NCBI GenBank assembly: GCA_022711465.1
Contig: JAKLEZ010000001.1
Coordinates: 682,001 to 746,000 of the forward strand
Origin: Planctomycetota bacterium
GTDB lineage: Bacteria; Planctomycetota; Phycisphaerae; UBA1845; PWPN01
Direction: 5' to 3'
DNA length: 64,000 nucleotides
Shown one piece after another: positions 61,816 to 64,000 of the stretch. The position numbers were made by a program, and so were the translations under genes. Numbering within the stretch: the first letter of the stretch is position 1; every line of letters starts with the position of its first letter. The notes beneath the pieces are model-generated. The model did no database searches. It had not been told where the DNA came from and saw only the letters and a program-made list of their open reading frames with translations.

Positions 61816-62481
61816 ATGCTTTCGCGTCAGCCGGAACCGGAGTACATGGATCTGCCGGAGGAGGCCGAGGCCTATGCCCGGGCGGATTTCTCCGAGGTCA
61901 ATCAGGCGTTCGTCGATCGGCTGGTCGAATGGGCCGGTCCGTGCGGCCGAGCCCGGGCCCTGGATCTGGGCACCGGCCCGGCCGACATTCCTATGCGTCT
62001 GCTGGAGCGCCGGCCGCACTGGAGAGTCGTGGGGGCAGACGCTTCGCTGGCCATGCTGAAGCTCGCTCTCCCGGGGATTCGAGATCGCGGGTTGAGTTCG
62101 TCCCTCGGTCTGGTGCTTGGGGACGCCAAGCGGCTGCCTCTGGCCTCCCGCAGCTTCGACGTGATCTTCTCCAACAGCATCCTGCATCACATCAGCGAGA
62201 CGGAGGACCTATGGTTGGAGGTGAAGCGGCTGGCTCGCCCGGGGGCGGTGGTCTTGGTTCGCGATCTTGCTCGCCCGGTGACCGCCGAGGCCGCCCGGCG
62301 TATCGTCGAGCGGTACGCCGGCCAGGAGTCGCCCCTGCTGCAGGAGGAGTACTACCGATCACTCCTGGCGGCCTATACGCCTGATGAGGTACGTTCCCAG
62401 CTGGTCAAGGCGGGTCTGGGTTCTCTCCACGTCCAAATGATCACCGACCGGCATATGGACATCGCCGGCCGTTGTTCCTAA
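61816..62481 (+). CDS. Class I SAM-dependent methyltransferase
   Basis: A 221-residue cytosolic protein of the Methyltransf_11/25 type. Motif I is ALDLGTGPADIPMRLL (about 47-62), motif II VVGADASLAMLKLA (about 72-85) with the acidic ribose-binding Asp, then VLGDAKRLPLASRSFDVIFSNSI with HH and LARPGAVVLVRDLARPV. There is no target-recognition domain. The acceptor is unknown; close matches are usually annotated only as methyltransferase. It starts 4 bases after the GH172 stop with ATG at 61816, and so is probably co-transcribed, although a functional link is not evident. Confidence 0.82.
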   Translation: MLSRQPEPEYMDLPEEAEAYARADFSEVNQAFVDRLVEWAGPCGRARALDLGTGPADIPMRLLERRPHWRVVGADASLAMLKLALPGIRDRGLSSSLGLVLGDAKRLPLASRSFDVIFSNSILHHISETEDLWLEVKRLARPGAVVLVRDLARPVTAEAARRIVERYAGQESPLLQEEYYRSLLAAYTPDEVRSQLVKAGLGSLHVQMITDRHMDIAGRCS

Positions 62482-62516
62482 CTGCCCCCCTCTTGTTCTC
62501 AGGAGTTGGGAAGACC

Positions 62517-63440
62517 TCATTTCGGGGCTGCCGCGCCGGTGGTGCCTGGCGGCTTGGTGTCGCTCGGCGTGCTCGCCGGAGTTCGCGGTGAACGATCCGC
62601 CTTACCATCCGCAGCCTGATACACCCGCACATAGTCGATGCAGAACTGCTGCGGGAACGCGCTTTCGTCGATGCCCTTCTGCCCGCCCCAGGCTCCCCCG
62701 ATGGCCAGGTTCAGAATGAGGTACTGGTCCTTGTCGAAGGGCCAGGCGTCCGTACCGCTTCTCTCGTTGCGATAGGTGAAGTACTTCTTGTCATCGACGA
62801 AGAAGCTCATCTTCTCTCCGTCCCACTCCACGGCATAGACGTGAAACGCCTCTGATGCGTCACGGATGGTGATCTTGTCGCCCTTGCCGTTACCCTTGGT
62901 GTGGTTGTACTTCTGGGTATGAACGTTCGCATGAATCACGCCCGGCTCGAAGCCGACGAATTCCATGATGTCGATCTCTCCGCACCTGGGCCAGCCCACT
63001 TCGCGGATATTCGTCCCGAGCATCCAGATCGCCGGCCAGGTACCGCGCGCTGTCGGCATTTTAGCCCGCACTTCGACCCGCCCATGCGTCCAAACGGCCT
63101 TGCCCCGGGTGATCAGGCTGGCGGAGGTATACTCCGCGAACTCCTGACCTCGACGGTTCCGGCTGCCTGATCCGGCCTCTGGTCGGAAATCGGGGTTCTT
63201 CCACTTCTCCCGGCGACCCTCGATCACCAGGTGGCCGTCCTCGACGCGGGCGTTCTCACTTCGGGCACGGGTGTAGAACTGGGCCTCGTTGTTGCGCACG
63301 AAACCCACCTCGTAGTCCCACTTCTTCGCATCCGGCAAGCCGGGCTTGTCGAACTCGTCGGACCACACCAGCTTCCAATCCGCCCCGAGGGCAGGGGTGA
63401 CTGCGACGACGGCCAGGCCAAGCCCAATCAAGCACCTCAT
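62517..63440 (-). CDS. Secreted GH16 beta-glucanase-like glycoside hydrolase
   Basis: A 307-residue exported enzyme. A signal peptide (MRCLIGLGLAVVAVTPALGA) precedes the GH16 jelly roll: WKLVWSDEFDKPGLPDAKKW, NNEAQFYT, GRVEVRAKMPTARGTWPAIW, the catalytic CGEIDIMEF with nucleophile E155, D157 and acid/base E160, then HVYAVEWDGEKMSFFVDD and LILNLAIGGAWGG. The E-[IL]-D-x-x-E spacing with the extra residue is that of laminarinase-type enzymes (beta-1,3 or 1,3-1,4-glucans). A Pro/Thr-rich 25-residue tail follows. ATG at 63440 has GGAGGAG upstream. It is convergent with the methyltransferase gene. Confidence 0.93.
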   Translation of the reverse strand: MRCLIGLGLAVVAVTPALGADWKLVWSDEFDKPGLPDAKKWDYEVGFVRNNEAQFYTRARSENARVEDGHLVIEGRREKWKNPDFRPEAGSGSRNRRGQEFAEYTSASLITRGKAVWTHGRVEVRAKMPTARGTWPAIWMLGTNIREVGWPRCGEIDIMEFVGFEPGVIHANVHTQKYNHTKGNGKGDKITIRDASEAFHVYAVEWDGEKMSFFVDDKKYFTYRNERSGTDAWPFDKDQYLILNLAIGGAWGGQKGIDESAFPQQFCIDYVRVYQAADGKADRSPRTPASTPSDTKPPGTTGAAAPK

Positions 63441-63704
63441 CGACCGCTCCTCCAACCGTGAGCCTAATGATCCCCGTCGAGATGACACTATACGCGCAAC
63501 CGGCCCGGATACGCCAGCGAGATCCCGTCGAAGCCGCCACTCGCACCCCGTGCCTCCGACACCGGGAGAGAGTACCATGCGGCCCGGACCTTGCCGCCCG
63601 ACCGGGGCGAGATCGCTGCCCGGCACTGGCGGGAGACAGGTCCGGCCGGGCCCGATGGCATGCCGGGCAGTTCGGTGACCCGCCCCTGCGCACAGGAGGT
63701 CCTC

Positions 63705-64000
63705 ATGAGCCGGAAAGCAGAGACTGCCGCAGGCTTGGCTGTACTCGCCCTGTTGCTCACCGGGTGTTCGGCCGGGCCCCCGCCGGTGCGAGACCGCGTC
63801 GATCTCGGAATCCCGGATCGCGGCTGGGATCCGGACCGACCGGACAGGACCGTCGGATGGTGTGGCGAGACCTGTATCCAGATGGCCATGGGCTTTTACG
63901 GCAAGGAGGTGTCACAAGTCGCGATCAACAAGGCTGGCCGGCCGGCGCATCCCGACCTCTACGAGAACGACATTGAGAAAGCCCTCGAGTCCTTGTCGGT
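63705..64000 (+). CDS. Lipoprotein with a C39-peptidase-like N-terminal motif (partial)
   Basis: The window ends in this gene. AGGAGG five bases before the ATG gives MSRKAETAAGLAVLALLLTG then CSAG, a lipoprotein signal with the lipobox LLTGC. The mature part reads VGWCGETCIQMAMGFYGKEV, a papain-like C39-type start where the first Cys with the preceding Gly-Trp would be the nucleophile, followed by LYENDIEKALESL. Such proteins are often annotated peptidase_C39_2 or papain-like hypothetical. Downstream His and Asp would confirm a protease but are outside the window. Confidence 0.6.
   Translation, partial: MSRKAETAAGLAVLALLLTGCSAGPPPVRDRVDLGIPDRGWDPDRPDRTVGWCGETCIQMAMGFYGKEVSQVAINKAGRPAHPDLYENDIEKALESLS

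Overview
The window is a contiguous, GC-rich, gene-dense bacterial chromosome segment. It has frequent GTG/TTG starts and clear Shine-Dalgarno sites. The gene content points to Planctomycetota: a microcompartment shell protein, two GH172/DUF2961 secreted proteins, a VIT-VWA protein, a planctomycete-style Tad pilus locus, and an ApgM-like protein between hom and lysC. There is no rRNA or marker protein here that fixes the lineage, so this is an inference. No tRNA, rRNA, CRISPR array, insertion sequence or prophage was seen.

Layout. 1-2.3 kb: the end of a glycosidase-like gene, a class I aldolase (DHDPS/NAL superfamily) with a C-terminal tail that looks like a microcompartment encapsulation peptide, and, convergent to it, a two-domain BMC shell protein. 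2.5-12.4 kb, all plus strand: a U32 peptidase/RNA-hydroxylation-type protein, a phosphohexomutase, a heterodimeric ABC exporter (one catalytic and one degenerate ATP site), and a B12-binding radical SAM protein of the HpnP/DUF4070 type. 12.6-14.5 kb: an RRM RNA-binding protein, a strong small-RNA candidate with its own promoter and terminator, and a decayed nucleotidyltransferase-kinase pseudogene. 14.7-17.2 kb: ymdB-like phosphodiesterase and xseA.

17.5-31.4 kb: a Tad/Flp pilus locus. One minus-strand operon reads flp, cpaA, tadE, cpaB, cpaC, a TadG/VWA gene, cpaE, cpaF, tadB, tadC. Across a 1-kb intergenic region lies a divergent pair of lipoproteins (CpaD-like, TadD-like). 32-36.3 kb: two CNNM/CorC-type membrane proteins, then a glycosyltransferase overlapping a lipoprotein of the polysaccharide deacetylase fold. 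36.5-40.3 kb: hom, an ApgM-like metalloenzyme and lysC, which together look like the aspartate-to-threonine branch with a non-orthologous homoserine kinase.

40.4-49.5 kb: surface-sugar genes (DegT aminotransferase, two paralogous polytopic GT39-like transferases flanking an unknown membrane protein, a third GT39-like protein) and a VIT-VWA exported protein. 49.5-53.8 kb: an SH3-type secreted protein, a tiny lipoprotein, and pabB-pabC for folate. 53.9-64 kb: two GH172-type proteins, an RdgC-like protein, FtsB/DivIC-like plus enolase, a methyltransferase, a GH16 glucanase and the start of a C39-like lipoprotein.

The most promising unexplained items are the encapsulation-tagged aldolase beside a lone BMC-T gene, the about 155-nt small-RNA candidate at 13.26-13.41 kb, the hom/ApgM/lysC arrangement, a TadG protein whose VWA domain is split by a long Cys-containing insert, and a recurring TTGCA-type -35 element.
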